A stretch of 64,000 nucleotides of DNA from Paramacrobiotus metropolitanus. Its lineage: Eukaryota > Tardigrada > Eutardigrada > Parachela > Macrobiotidae. Positions 21,616-33,383 of this stretch are shown one piece after another (the stretch's first letter is position 1; each line of letters opens with the position of its first letter). The stretch is from the NCBI RefSeq assembly GCF_019649055.1, contig NW_026570382.1, positions 62,001 to 126,000 on the forward strand, written 5' to 3'. Under the pieces are notes generated by a model. The model saw only the letters and a program-made list of their open reading frames with translations. It did no database searches and was not told the DNA's origin. The position numbers and the translations under genes are program-made.

Positions 21616-23761
21616 CAGTTGACCCACTGATTGTTAAGCGGCGTTGACTGGCCAGCTGAACCGTCATAAATTCAGCCATTCCATCTTCTTTGCAAAAATC
21701 GTTTATAAGAACATGATAATTATATCCTTGAAACGAAGGAATGTTTGGTTATGTTCGTTTTAAAAAATGCCGCAGCCTGTTAATCTGCCGGCTTACTTCA
21801 GCAGCAAGTGTTTGAAATAAAGGCAACTGCTATACCGTTTGTTTCAGTTTTAGTTCCTCAAACTTGTCCAGCACAGAATGATACGTATAACGGTATAAGT
21901 ACAAATGTACAATACAGTAGGAGTATATCAGCGCACTATCCAGAAAGTCTACCATTCTGCCGTCAAAATTAAGACGGACCAATAAAACTGCTTGAAAACA
22001 ACCAAAGTAATCCCGATCGATACATTTAGGGTATTTATATTATTGACATTTATTGTATGTAGTACGGTATATGACACTTTACAATTAAATGTGATAAAAT
22101 ATAATGCCTTTCGAGTAAATCTAAATGAATAGCGTTACTAGCGTCGGAAATAAGTCGGACGTTGCTAACCACGACTCTGAATTCTAACTCACTCGAGCCA
22201 AAATCGTACTATATTTCTGTTGTAAGTTATTCTGTTTTCCGGATTTCACTGCTAAAGTGTAAAGCCGCTTTCATAGTTGATGTTCGGATCTGTCTTGAAC
22301 AAAAATTGCGAAAAGACAGCTTGAACTATGAACGACTTGTTTGCGAACAGAAAACTGTTCGCAAGGTCAAACTGTGAAAGCTTCCCGATCAGTGACAAAA
22401 AGACAAGAAAAGACATGTAAAAAGACGGTTCGGGTTGGGCAGTCCCCCCGCTACAAAAAAGACAGTTCGGAAGCTTGTAGCCAATAGTTTTCATCTGACC
22501 GCTATGACGCACAAGCGGATGCGGTGTACTGTACACGGATACATAAAATATATACAAATATGTTATTTTAAACTGCGCAAAGTGAATCATTTTCTAATCA
22601 CGCTCGCTGCTGTATATTCTGATTTTATTTTTATTGAAAACTTTGAATAAATTGAACTGATTGATTCCCCCACATTAAGTTCATATGCCACCCAAAAAGT
22701 TAACTTCTACACGTAGTAAGAAATCTACGCAAGTGTCACAAGTGCATGGTTAGCCCATCACCAGTGGTGAACACAACTTCCGCCCAGAGACCGAATTCGC
22801 CATAACGACGGCGACTGAGATTTACCGGTAGAATGTACCACTCCCGCTGGGTCACAATATTTGGTTTGTTAACACCAGTCGAGCTAAAGCGAGAAATGCA
22901 AGCAAAGCCGGCAGCTTTTTCTTCTCGATATCCTTTTTTGGCAGCATTTTTGAAAGTGTTGGAAACTCAAAAATTTTAATTAGAATAAAAACTGGAAACT
23001 GGCGGTTATGTGCATGCCTGACAATTTACGTATGCACAACTGTACTTAGTTGTCGTAAAAAATGAAGGAGGAGCGACATTTGCCGAACCATTTCTGGTAT
23101 GACTATGAACGATTACGTTCATGAGCATAATCGAAAAAGACAAAAAATTATGTTCGGTTCGCCCAACTGTCTTGAACACTTTTATTTCAAAATTGTCTTT
23201 TAATGTTCGGTCTTTTCATTTTTGTTCTGTCTTTTGCCCGAACATCAACAGACTATGGCAGCGGCTTAAGGAAAACTTACTCAGCTTGTTTTGTGGTGAA
23301 TTTGGCCAGCGAGGGAAACAACCAAAGATCGTTTCAAAGGCGACAGGCTGGAAAGCGGGCCCGCCCGCCAGGGCAGTCTGTTTGACTTTTGGTACTCACC
23401 GCTTCCGCTACAACGCCAGAATGCTCCGTTGTATATAACCGGTCTACATCTCTGCATCCTATCAGCCACAGTAACGTCCCTACTCATGCTTACCGTTTTT
23501 GTGTCTAGCTGCTGCTAGCGTTGTGAGGCTGCTGTACTTGGCGTTGTACCAGAATAAACTATAAACAGTTAATTATGGTGTCCTCTATTGGCAGTTCTAA
23601 AGGATTACTCTTGTGTGGACTATTGTGGATCGATGTTGAGAGGGCATCTTTTTGCGCATTCATGCAGCAGAAGCGCATGTTAATTGTTATGCGAAATACC
23701 TCATGATTTTTATAGAATCACACATGGCGTTATTGCACAACATTTTCTGTTAACATTGGTT
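21616..23761. other. Intergenic region where gene orientation switches
   Basis: Holds the 3' end and poly(A) signal (21816-21821) of the Gly/Pro-rich gene, then about 1.9 kb without a supported gene. Around 22250-22450 and 23100-23240 there are several gttcg/cttgaac/agacag-rich words in both orientations, suggesting an old decayed repeat. Confident genes are + strand to the left and - strand to the right. Confidence 0.4.
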
Positions 23762-24917
23762 TTAAGGACCGGATGACGTCCCGCCGATGGCTCTGGGGTG
23801 CCTTGTACTCTGCCCGGAGGTTGAATTAGCCAGGTTCGAAGTGTTGCCAATCTTCACGGGGGATGCGTTAAGCAGCGACCATAATCTTTTTCGATATTCT
23901 TGTGACATAATGAGGAAAATGAACTGCAAAATAAAAAAACCCACATTGAAATAGATCTTCTATATGTAAATTCTCACACCATTTTGAGCCCGCAGTACGT
24001 GAGTGCGCGCCATGCACCGGCCACAAGAAACGTACCGGAGATCCTGCAAAACCCGCAATATAGATCGTCCGCATCCACAAACCCAAGGGTGGATTTTTAG
24101 CGTACAGATACGGAAAGTTCGAAACGATCAGTGTGTGCGGCAAATAGCAGACCAAGTACCATAGCACCGATACAAACAACATTCGGGCTTTGTTCATGCG
24201 GTTGACCTTTTGTTTCCGTGCAGCGGCATTCCTGGGTAGAATGGTTTTTGTGTCGACTACGCGTTGAGACGACTGGGTCCACCATGATCCGATCATAATG
24301 CTGAGATATGCCGTCATCGTGCCGGCTAAGGGAATAATGGTACAAATATAATTAACCGCTTGCAGTGCCCAATCCGCACCGTTTGATTTCTGGACACTAC
24401 AACTATTCCACGGTTTCGTATTCGCCGTGGATTTCCCGCCAATTTGCAGTATAATCAGTAGGTTAATAATAAATGGAATTATCCAACTGGTGAGCAGAAT
24501 TATTGTCGTGTGGCGGCGCGAGGCGAAGGTCTGATAAAAATGCGGCAGAAAAATCCCCACAACGCGATTAACGGCCAAGAAGAACGTGGACCACTGCTCC
24601 ACGCCGATCATCAGCATGTAGAAAAACTGGAAAAAGTCACACGACATGTAAACGAACCGGAATGTCGGCAGATAGAACATAAAACACAGTCCTGGGAACA
24701 TAACGCCGCAGATAGCTAATTCCGTGGCCAGAAGATGGATAATCTGTATGGTCGACGAGGAAAGCCGCTGTTGACCTTTGGTGATAACATAAATGAGCGC
24801 AAATAACAGGATGACCGCCGGTGTAAAAAAGACGAAATTCACGGCAAACCATGCTGCCAGTACAGGCTCGTATTGTTGGCGTAACGAGACATTAGAAATC
24901 GGGGATGAATTGTTCAT
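23762..24917 (-). CDS. Rhodopsin-type GPCR 1, two exons
   Basis: Exon 1 is 24036-24917 and exon 2 is 23762-23923 (112-bp intron, GTACGT...TTTGCAG, phase 0), giving 347 residues. Seven hydrophobic segments are visible. Class A features: N-terminal NxS/T glycosylation sites, Cys at the start of TM3 (SCDFFQFFYM) paired with Cys in loop 2 (WNSCSVQ), NRVVGIFLPHFY in place of DRY, CYLPHTLIV in TM6, and SPFIFLIMSQEYRKRL in place of NPxxY plus helix 8. That last motif exists only after splicing. Read through without splicing, the frame runs into unrelated residues after AGSP, so the join is well supported. It is closest to GPCR 2 and to the pseudogene between them. The ligand is unknown. A local lineage-specific expansion suggests a chemosensory or peptide receptor, by inference. 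Confidence 0.85.
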
Positions 24918-25840
24918 TTTGACGTTTGCGTTTTAATGATGACTGCAGCTTTGGATGTGATTTGTTTTTGCTTGGCTTCTTGTGCACTGTTTATATTGCA
25001 GATATTTTTCGATGAGGATAAAGCGTGGTGATCCATTAGCTAATTGTCTGTGCATCTCGTGCGTATCTCACCGCGTCTACAAAGCCCCTGCCAGCTTTCT
25101 GGTTATCGAGATGCATGCGTTTTCTCGGTACAGCAATTATACTGTCTCGTTATTTTGGACTCCTGTGATGTATCGCACTCAGAACTATGGCACCATCCCT
25201 ATGTGGAGGTGTATTTCCGGTATGTCAGTGGCATATTATCCCACGGCGTAGCACAGTGTATCCACAGCATGATGCGCAGCTAATTGAAAATGAGAGTGTA
25301 TTGGATGTTTGTATTTACAAGTGGACTCTATGAGACAATACGTATCGCATGGGGTTGGAACGGAGAAATTTGTTTCGACTCGTGTAACAGGTTTGTGCAA
25401 GCAATGCGTTCCACGAATTTTAATCAGGATGAAAGCCACTATTATACTGGCGCACCTTGCACTTGTCCGTTGTTACTGTTATTGCAAAAACGGCCGCCCA
25501 CACTTTACACGGTGAACACGCCTGTGACCAGTTTTATGCATGTGACCAATCTTGTGATCCACAAAGCTTAACAAATGCGAAGTGTTTATGATACAACAAC
25601 CGTATGAAAATCAATGATACGGATAAGAAAATACGCTTTCCTTAAAACAGCAGTAATGTTGTCGACAACATCCATTACCTCCAACTTTAGAATACCCTTT
25701 TCGGTCCAAGAAAGGTATCCGTTTATACAAAGTTAGATCACTAAAACGCGGCGCACTAGACGACATAACCATGCGTTATTGATTTTCAGCTGATGCATTG
25801 AAATTCACAAACAACAACAAAAAGGTTTCTATCAAAATTA
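24918..25840. other. Upstream region of GPCR 1
   Basis: No supported gene. Probably contains the promoter and 5' UTR of GPCR 1 and the spacer to the GPCR pseudogene. Confidence 0.4.
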
Positions 25841-27048
25841 TTAGGAAGAATTCCCGGTGCTTCGTTTGTGAGAGGTCTGTTCGGGCTTAGCATTCAGATG
25901 CCGCCGGTGGCGATCTTTCTTTACGGCAGATGCTAACTGAAACTGCAAGAAGCAACCACACGTACACTCCTTAATTCGGTACTCTTGCGACACTGTATGA
26001 AATATAAACTGCAAAAGAAATAGAAAATATCGGACTAAAAGTTGTTTGGGTATTCGTGGGAATGTGTCACGATAACTGCGCATGCAGAAAACCACCATAT
26101 AGCAAAGATTTTATAATGGGATAAGCGCTTACGAGGGCAACTTATAATGGCAACCACATTACTTGTACAATATAATGTTGTTCCACGAATACGATTTTAC
26201 TCTATCATGCAATTTTAATGCTCTGTTTCTGTGTACTATGGAACAAATTTGCTTAAAATCGCATTTTTTTGACTTTGAATTTATAGTTGTGTGATTTAGT
26301 AAAAGCACACATATAAACATTTACGTACAGAGTTATGTAAAAAATGTTAGCATACCGGTGATCCCATTGAGCCCACTGTGTGCACGAACAACATCCGTAC
26401 TTTGTTCACGCGATTAATCTTGCGTTTTGTAGCAGCAATGCTTCCGAATGATACCGGTTATGCATGCAATTTATTTTAATGTCGAGAGAAAATTGTAAAA
26501 TACGACCCGACCATAATGCTCACCCTCAGCTAAGCTATCGTTGTCCCGGCCAGCGGAATAATCGGAGAAATATAGTTTACGGTTTGATGCTGCACTGGCA
26601 CCAACTGCCACCGTTGGATGGCTGGACAGTGCAACCGTTCCATGGTTGCGTAATTGGCACGGATTAACTTATCTCCAATATGCAGAAGAAGTAAGAAGGG
26701 AGAATATAAACGGTGTCACCCAAGTGATGACAAGGACAGTAGTACGGATAGTGTTTCGACGGGAAGCAAATCTCTGGTAGAAATGCGGCGGAAGATCCCC
26801 GCGAAACGGCTTATGGCGAGGAATAAGTTGGACCACTGTTCCACACCGACTACCAGCAAGTAGAATAACTGGAAGAAATCGCAGGACATATAGAGGAAAC
26901 GGAAAATTGGTACGTAGATTATGCAGCAAATGCTCAGTACATTACGCCGCAGAGGGTGTATTGGATGCCCAGCAAATGGAGGATCTGGGTGGTGGATAAC
27001 GACAGGCGCGGTTTATCAGTACCATTGGCTATCACGCAGATTAGAGTC
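25841..27048 (-). pseudogene. Decayed GPCR, relative of GPCR 1 and 2
   Basis: Recognisable pieces in order on the minus strand: a TM1 remnant (about 27048-26990), TM2-TM3 pieces, then PPHFYQRFASRRNTIRTTVLV (about 26770), TM4, a loop 2 remnant with the conserved Trp-Asn-Gly-Cys context (about 26640), an RVNKVRMLFV-like piece (26390-26410), the exon 1 end with an intact CCG|GTATG donor at 26356, and a tail exon FIFHTVSQEYR (about 25841-25995). Frames change repeatedly, and most of TM6 and the N-terminus are missing. It sits between two intact paralogues and is a dead tandem duplicate. Beyond 27048 the homology ends in a GCTCGCTC-rich tract. Confidence 0.8.
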
Positions 27049-27059
27049 CTGCGTGAGAG

Positions 27060-27240
27060 TCAAATGTTTGGCTCACGCTCGCTCGTTGTAATTCTAACTG
27101 TTGTAAAATTTTTCTCAGCTCGCTCGTGCTGCCTCGTCTGCTCGCTCGCTCGGCTCGCGTCCAGATTTTCTAATGCTCAGATCGCTCGGCTCGTTAGACC
27201 ATCTTAGTTTTTATGCTCAGATCGCTCGCGAGCAAAATTA
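27060..27240. repeat. Low-complexity GCTCGCTC-rich tract
   Basis: Irregular runs of gctcgctcg, plus a short direct repeat (ttttctaatgctcagatcgctcggctcg and tttttatgctcagatcgctcgcgagc). The tract sits exactly at the break of the GPCR pseudogene. Confidence 0.6.
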
Positions 27241-27353
27241 TGTGCGGATCGAATATAAAAACGCACGTTGGTTTTTTTTACGGCAGCACCGCTGCAGGAA
27301 TTTTATCAAGTTTACGGATCTGCGTCGCAGATACTGCTGCTTTATCAGTGAGT

Positions 27354-27527
27354 GAGCAGAGAAGCGGCTCACGTAAAGCGACAAAGTCTTTCAAAGGATT
27401 TCAACGTATTGCGCCGTGGTGCTGTGGTACTGCCTACGCGGATTTAACGACGTTGCCGGGGTTCGATTCCCCCATCGGCGCCTTTTTCAGCCGTTTCTCG
27501 GTTTCCCTCGGATTGCGCCCTGCTTAG
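27354..27527 (+). repeat. Dispersed repeat carrying a tRNA-like unit, copy 1
   Basis: About 174 bp, close to 90 percent identical to the reverse complement of 36811-36984. Order: a leader (agaagcggctcacgta...ttcaaaggatttcaacgtatt), a 72-bp tRNA-like unit (27411-27482), TTTTT, and a tail (cagccgtttctcggtttccctcggattgcgccctgcttag). No clear target duplication flanks this copy. Confidence 0.7.
27411..27482 (+). tRNA. tRNA-like unit with A and B boxes (probably tRNA-derived, not a working tRNA)
   Basis: GCGCCG...CGGCGC form an acceptor-like stem. TGGTGCTGTGG fits an A box and GGTTCGATTCC is a perfect B box, followed directly by a CTTTTTC Pol III terminator. The anticodon arm folds poorly: a CTACG/CGTTG stem encloses about 12 bases instead of 7, and no U33-anticodon loop can be read. 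It is therefore better called tRNA-derived. A covariance-model search would decide. Confidence 0.45.
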
Positions 27528-28504
27528 AAGTGTTACAGCACCCGGTGTGCAGACTGCAGAGGGCAATATTAACCGCGAACCGCACCGGCAACGGACCGTA
27601 AATTGGTCTTATGCTAGACGTTGCAGTAGTATTGTTGAACTGTTCTTTTTCTGATTATTATCACTCTGATACAACAAGTATCAATAACAGTTAAGAGTTC
27701 TTCAGTTTACAATAAGGAAGAAGTGATTTCGCTAGTTGATGCAGCGGCGAGCGGTTTCATGTATGCCATAATTTCTGTTGAAGATAGTAGTGCCTGCACG
27801 TTCTGATATCAAGTAGAATAGAGGAGTTATGAAACCAGTTTTAGTTTCTTCTGATAAAACATTTATGGATTACCGCTGATATTATTTCCACCGCTGTTGT
27901 GGAGTACAGAAACTTTTCGCGCTACAGCTCATGGTCAAGTACTGCTGAGCAATCGTCTACAACGAACTGCATATTACTATTAATAGGCAGCCGTCATTAA
28001 CTACAGTTTTTTTTTCAGGAAAAAGTTGGATATCCGCGTGTGCTAGGATTATATACATAATTGTACAAGTTGTGGATCCGCAGGAAGACTCCTGCAAACA
28101 TGTCTCGACGTAAGAGAAAACTGAAACAACTGCCAGCAAATTCAGCAATGTAGCCAAGTAATCCTTGCGGTTGTTGCCGTTACCCGACTGCTATGGCGAT
28201 TTCTGTAATTACCATGGTCTGCCGCAATCCTCGTAATATGCAGCTTTTCGGTACCAAGGTATACACCCGGGTGAGCAAAAACTATTTTGAATGTGAATTT
28301 TCCTAATCGTCAGCTGCAGGATTTCAAACACATCTTGCGAATTTATCTGCGGTGCTGCCATTAGTACTGCATTTGTCAATGTTTTTACCTTTGAGAATCA
28401 CAATTTGTACCTTCAGTGCCCAGACTAAACCCTTATTGCTTTCGACCGGCCAGTTCATGGTCTAGGTGAACTGTTTAAGTTGAAAGAACACTTCTTTTAA
28501 AGTA
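27528..28504. other. Spacer downstream of GPCR 2
   Basis: No supported gene. Short open frames on both strands have no family resemblance. Confidence 0.4.
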
Positions 28505-29697
28505 TCAAGAAAAGTTTCCAGTGTTATTTCTGGGAAAATGCTGGGCAGACCTATCGTTCGAATGTCCCCAGTTATGGGCGTTGTTGCTCCTTGCCGAAAA
28601 TTGTAGGATGAGCAGGACCAGTCTCCGGCGGTACTCCTGCGACATTATAAGGAATATGAACTGCAAAAATAAGACCTTTTTATTCTAATCGTTCTGGTTT
28701 TTCGGGGGTCTGAATGAAAAATTTATTTTATGAAATTAAAGGTAGGTTTTATGCGCATTAAAAAAATCACTGAATTTCGCTTCGCAACAGGGCTTTTGAA
28801 GAAACATACCGGTGATCCAGCGAAGCCCATCAAGTATATCGTTCTCATCCACAATCCCAGCGGCGGATTGTTAAAATACAGAGTCGAGAAGGTCGTGACA
28901 ATAATAGTATGTGGCAAGTAGCAGACCAGATACCATAATACCGACACAAACAACATTCGCGCTTTTTTCACACGTTTGACCTTTTGCTTCATGGCATTAA
29001 TTCTGTCAGGCAGCGCGGCATGTACATCAACTCGATGCGCATGCCTGCAAAAGATTCCGAAATACGACCCCAACAGGATGGCCAGATACACGGTCATGGT
29101 GCCGGCCAGCGGAATAATCGTGCAAACATAATTCACAGCATGTAAGGCCCAGTTGACACCATTCAGCGGCTGAACAATACAGCCGTTCCACGGTTGTGTA
29201 ACACCCGCGGATTTGCCTCCAATTTGCAATAGTATTAGAAGAGTAATTATCAACGGCACAATCCAGCTGATGACAATAACCGCAATGGTGTTTTGGCAGG
29301 AAGCAAAGGTCTGGTATAAATGCGGCAAGAAGATCCCGATGAAACGGTTAACGGCCAGGAAACATTTCGACCACTGCTCCACCCCGACGATCAGCATGTA
29401 GAAGAACTGAAAGAAATCGCAGGACATATAGACGAACGTGAAGGTGGGTACGTAGAAGATGCAGCATAATCCTGGATACATTATACCACAGAAGGCTAAT
29501 TCGGTTCCAAGCAGATGGATGATCTGGATGGTGGATGACGACAGAAGGTGTGTACCATTGGCTATTACGTAGATGAGCACAAACAGCGTGACGGTGGCCA
29601 GCGCACAGATAGCAATGTTAATAGCAAACCAAGCTGTTAAGACTGACTCGTAAAGTTCTCTCGAGTTAATGCTAAACACCGCGGTAGTATTATTCAT
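28505..29697 (-). CDS. Rhodopsin-type GPCR 2, two exons
   Basis: Exon 1 is 28810-29697 and exon 2 is 28505-28660 (149-bp intron, GTATGT...TTTGCAG, phase 0), giving 347 residues, the same length as GPCR 1. The start is taken at MNNTTAVF (29697), which aligns with MNNSS of GPCR 1; an ATG six codons upstream is less likely. Motifs: N-glycosylation sites at the N-terminus, SCDFFQFFYM at TM3, NRFIGIFLPHLY at the DRY position, WNGCIVQ in loop 2, a basic third loop (KQKVKRVKKARMLFV), CYLPHTIIV in TM6, and SPFIFLIMSQEYRRRL across the splice junction. Without splicing the frame diverges after GSPV into an unrelated tail. Tandem paralogue of GPCR 1; ligand unknown. Confidence 0.85.
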
Positions 29698-32263
29698 TTT
29701 TACAATCAACAGCAATCATACAGGTGATATAAGTCGTAAGCAGTAATCAAACGAGAAGGGTTGTTGTTTCGTTTTTGCTTGCATACTGCTACGATTTTAT
29801 GGTAAGAAACCCAGCATTCTAGTGTAAACCAGCAGGAGACAAATAAGCCAATTTCGGTTTCCGTTGCAGGTACGCAAAATCCTGGGCCGTGTTTGTCGCA
29901 TTTCCGGCATAATTTAAGAGAACTCAATTAATTATTCAAGCTATAGTGTTAGTTGTCAGCGCCATACTTACCTGGAGAAATGTGCCATACTATTGCAAAT
30001 CCGGGAAATTCTGGACGCACGTGCATACTATGATTATACGCATGCGTAACTAAATTACCTGTTCTGCTACTCTACAGGAATGCTCCGTTTGGCTTGCTAA
30101 GCAAACACACCATTGCCATCAGCTGAGGATCTGTTCACTTATTAAAAGCCGTGAAAAGCCTTAAATTATGGTCATTATGGCTTCCGGTGGTGGTGTAGGT
30201 CAAGATGCGGGATAAAGAGCTACTTAGTGATAGTATCCCTTTTAAACATTCTCTTGGTCTGCTGAAAAAGTCGTGGCAGGAATCGAAAGTTCGTCCTCCC
30301 TCATTTTCCAACTTTAAACACAGAGTGTACGTCATTGAGGTAACTGCAGTAACTGACGCAGCTGCATCGGTCACTTTCTTAACCGCTATGTAAATGTATG
30401 TTAAAATTACAATAATTCCATGGGTTTATGCAACGTTTACACAATTGCAGGATTTATCAGATGAGTATATTTACTTGCTAACAAATACGCACATCGCAGC
30501 CTCGCTGCAGTTTACTGCACCACACGCGCGCTATCACTGAGACACAGTGCAACATACATAATAAAGGGACGCCCAGTAATAAGAGCACCTCCCCCTTTAG
30601 GTTCGAAAAGTTAGAGCGCCCTTCGAAATTGACACACAGGGAGACGTTAATAAATGTCAAACGCAGTAAACTATGGGTATCAGATTAGGGTATGTTTCCT
30701 TTATCTGGGTTCCCAAGCAAGATGGGCAACCCTCTATGCGCGCGGTTACGTTATTACTCAACCTTTCGCAGCTGTTGTGGCTGCCTGAAAATTTTGATTT
30801 TTTCAAAGTAATTATTTTGACAGTACTTCTTTAGTATTTAGTTTGTATCAAAATGTTCAAGAGGCTGCATCAACGACGGATTCAAAATCTTTCTAAAATT
30901 TATGTTTGTAACTTTTTCAAAATTAATGTAATGTCTTTGTTTCTAACTTTGTAATCCTGTTGAAATATATAGAAAGCGGTTCTGCTAGAATTCCGATAAA
31001 TTTAATTTGACGAGCATTTTTAACTAGCCGGGAGCCCAGATACGGGTTTGTACTGCATAGGGACTAGGGAGCCCATATAAGGCATTGGTCGAAGTATGGT
31101 ATTTAGTATTTACAATACATAAAATATGGCGGTAATTGCTAGCAAGCAGCTGTATGCATACAAACCGGTCCACATGATTAAAAAGATTAAATACAGCGAA
31201 ATATGCAAATTCCCATGATATGCCTTCTCCATTGCGTTGACCTGTGAGCCGCCCGTGAAACAAATTCGATAATTACGGTACGCATTAACGTCAACTATGT
31301 ACAAGTGACGAGCACAACCACGGTAAGGCCCAATGTAACAGCGGTTGGCATTTCTAAAGTTCAAATAGAATCTTAAGAGACAATAGATCAATTTTATTTT
31401 CCCCCCATTATAGTGATCGGAAAGCTTTTCATAACTTATCGATACAAATACGAAGCAATAATCTTACTATTTAATAGAAGTAGCCTCTCATTGAGTTAGC
31501 AGCTATAGACCGCGGAAATAGGCGGCCGATTTACAGAGAACATATTATCTATCATCTTTAAACTTAGTCGAAGCTGGGCCGAACCCAGGATGAATACCAC
31601 TTCTCACGCTGGATCCCGATACTAACCGAGTCAAATTCCCTTCATGATCAGGTACTTACCATTAGTTATCTATTTAACCTTTGTATACTATGCCCTGACA
31701 ATGGTTAAACGTTTAAGCGTTTCGCAGTCAACAACACTGGACAACAACATTGGACGATATCTTTTAATTTATTCTGTAAATTCAGCGAGGTAGTTACTAA
31801 TGTTAACAGCCAAACTGAAACGTTTGGCGTTTTCGGTCCAGCTTTAAGCGAATTGTTGCACTTTATGGGCCGAAAAATTCGTGACCTGACTGGAGAAGCG
31901 CGTTCTACTGCTTTTCTTAAACAACGTTTCAGTTTGGCTGTTATTAAGGGAAACGCTACGGCTGTGTTAAGTACGCTACCATTTAACCCACGGGTGGATG
32001 GAGATTTTGGTTGTTTTTTCAATGTTTAAAATTTTAACAGTAACGTAGTGTGCCTGCGCTTGCACTTCTTGTTACTTTGACGGCTATTGCCTATTAAAGT
32101 AATATACTAAAAAAAATGTTAACTAGGCTCACCAATGTCAAGGATCGCGCAGGTAACAATATAACCGCCAACGCTGGCACGGGCATTCATCGCAGTAAAA
32201 GAAAAAAAGTATTGATAAGACGGTGGCAGACACAGTACAGATATGAAAAATTAAACCAGTCTA
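29698..32263. other. Region between GPCR 2 and GPCR 3
   Basis: No confident gene. A minus-strand frame at about 31110-31391 contains one strong membrane segment (HISLYLIFLIMWTGLYAYSC) and could be a receptor fragment, but no start, splice partner or family motif is evident. A roughly 26-bp inverted repeat (aacagccaaactgaaacgtt near 31803 and its complement near 31923) lies in another short open frame. Confidence 0.4.
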
Positions 32264-33383
32264 TTAGCTGGACTTGGAAATTATGATATGAAGTTGATGT
32301 GACAAGTCGCCGGTCATCCTTCGCGAAGGACTGACGCTGTTCCCATTAACCCTTCCTTTTAAAAAAGCCAAGCATTTTTGAATATCTTTTTTCAGTGCAG
32401 TTCTATATTCCGTGCCAACAATGAAGAGTATTACCTGCAAAAAATTACCAAATAAAAACAGAGATCAGACCAACTGATATCACTTATGGTAATCTAACCG
32501 GGTTCGCAGCGTAGGCTACTAACTGCACGGTCCTCCCGTACATCGACGACCGGATATCCTTGGACCAAAGCGTGCTATAATAAGTGGACATTAACACGGG
32601 AGCAGGTAAGGTCATGCAATTCAGGATGGAAGAGAAGAACAGTGCTTTGACAGTAGCCAGCCGTCGCTTCTGAGTTCGCCGCTCCAGCTCACTCATCAGT
32701 ACATTGGTATTCCAACCTAACCGTTGACATCCCAGCAAGGCAAACAGACTTCCATATGTCACACCCACAATTGCAACAGGGATGTAATTTCCGAACACTA
32801 CCATCAAGTCACTAATGATTCCCTGCCCGAAAATCCTTGCACAATTTCCAATCGACGGGTGCTTGCCATACACTAAGCCGGGGACGACGTTGGCCGCTGG
32901 AAGCATTATTACGATGGACACGATCCAGGCAAAGAGGAGCGCAGCAAACGATACCCGACGGGAAGAGAATGCGGCATAACGGTGAGGCAGAATGATGGCG
33001 ATAAAGCGGTTGAGTGCGAGTGCCGCCCACGTCCAGTTGCTAATACCGATGTTGACCAGGATGAAGAAATAGACCGGTGAACAGTTATACGTGAAAGTAA
33101 AGCGCATCTGCGTTAAGTACACCGGCAGTGTGATGGTCGGGGTGCTAACAACGCAGAATATAAAGTCTGTAGCAACAGAATGCAGAATCAGTACGCCTGA
33201 GCCGCTTTTCCATTTCTTCAAGCGGTACATTATTACTAAGAACACAATCATCAAAACAGCAGCTAAACTGGCTATGCCAAATTGTACTCCAATCCAGATA
33301 TGCATTTCCACTGCGGAAAGCGTTTGACGCAATGGCAATGACCCATTTGACACGTTCGACGGGTTTAAAGTTTTGTTGTTCAT
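32264..33383 (-). CDS. Rhodopsin-type GPCR 3, two exons
   Basis: Exon 1 is 32499-33383 and exon 2 is 32264-32434 (64-bp intron, GTTAGA...TTGCAG, phase 0), giving 351 residues. Motifs: several NxS/T sites in the first 15 residues, TM1-TM7 hydrophobic blocks, NCSPVYFFILV with the TM3 Cys, NRFIAIILPHRY as the DRY equivalent, IGNCARIFG loop 2 Cys, a basic third loop (ERRTQKRRLATVKALFF), and a true NPVILFIVGTEYRTAL (NPxxxF plus helix 8) that forms only on splicing. The intron position in TM7 is the same as in GPCR 1 and 2, so all three share ancestry, but this one is much more diverged and retains the canonical NP. Ligand unknown. Confidence 0.85.

Noticed and set aside
30135-30660. Short open frames on both strands
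   Set aside because: No conserved features; overlapping frames of equal quality.
31110-31391. Frame with one strong membrane helix, considered as a GPCR or tetraspanin fragment
   Set aside because: Only one helix and no family motif or start; kept only as a note in the spacer entry.
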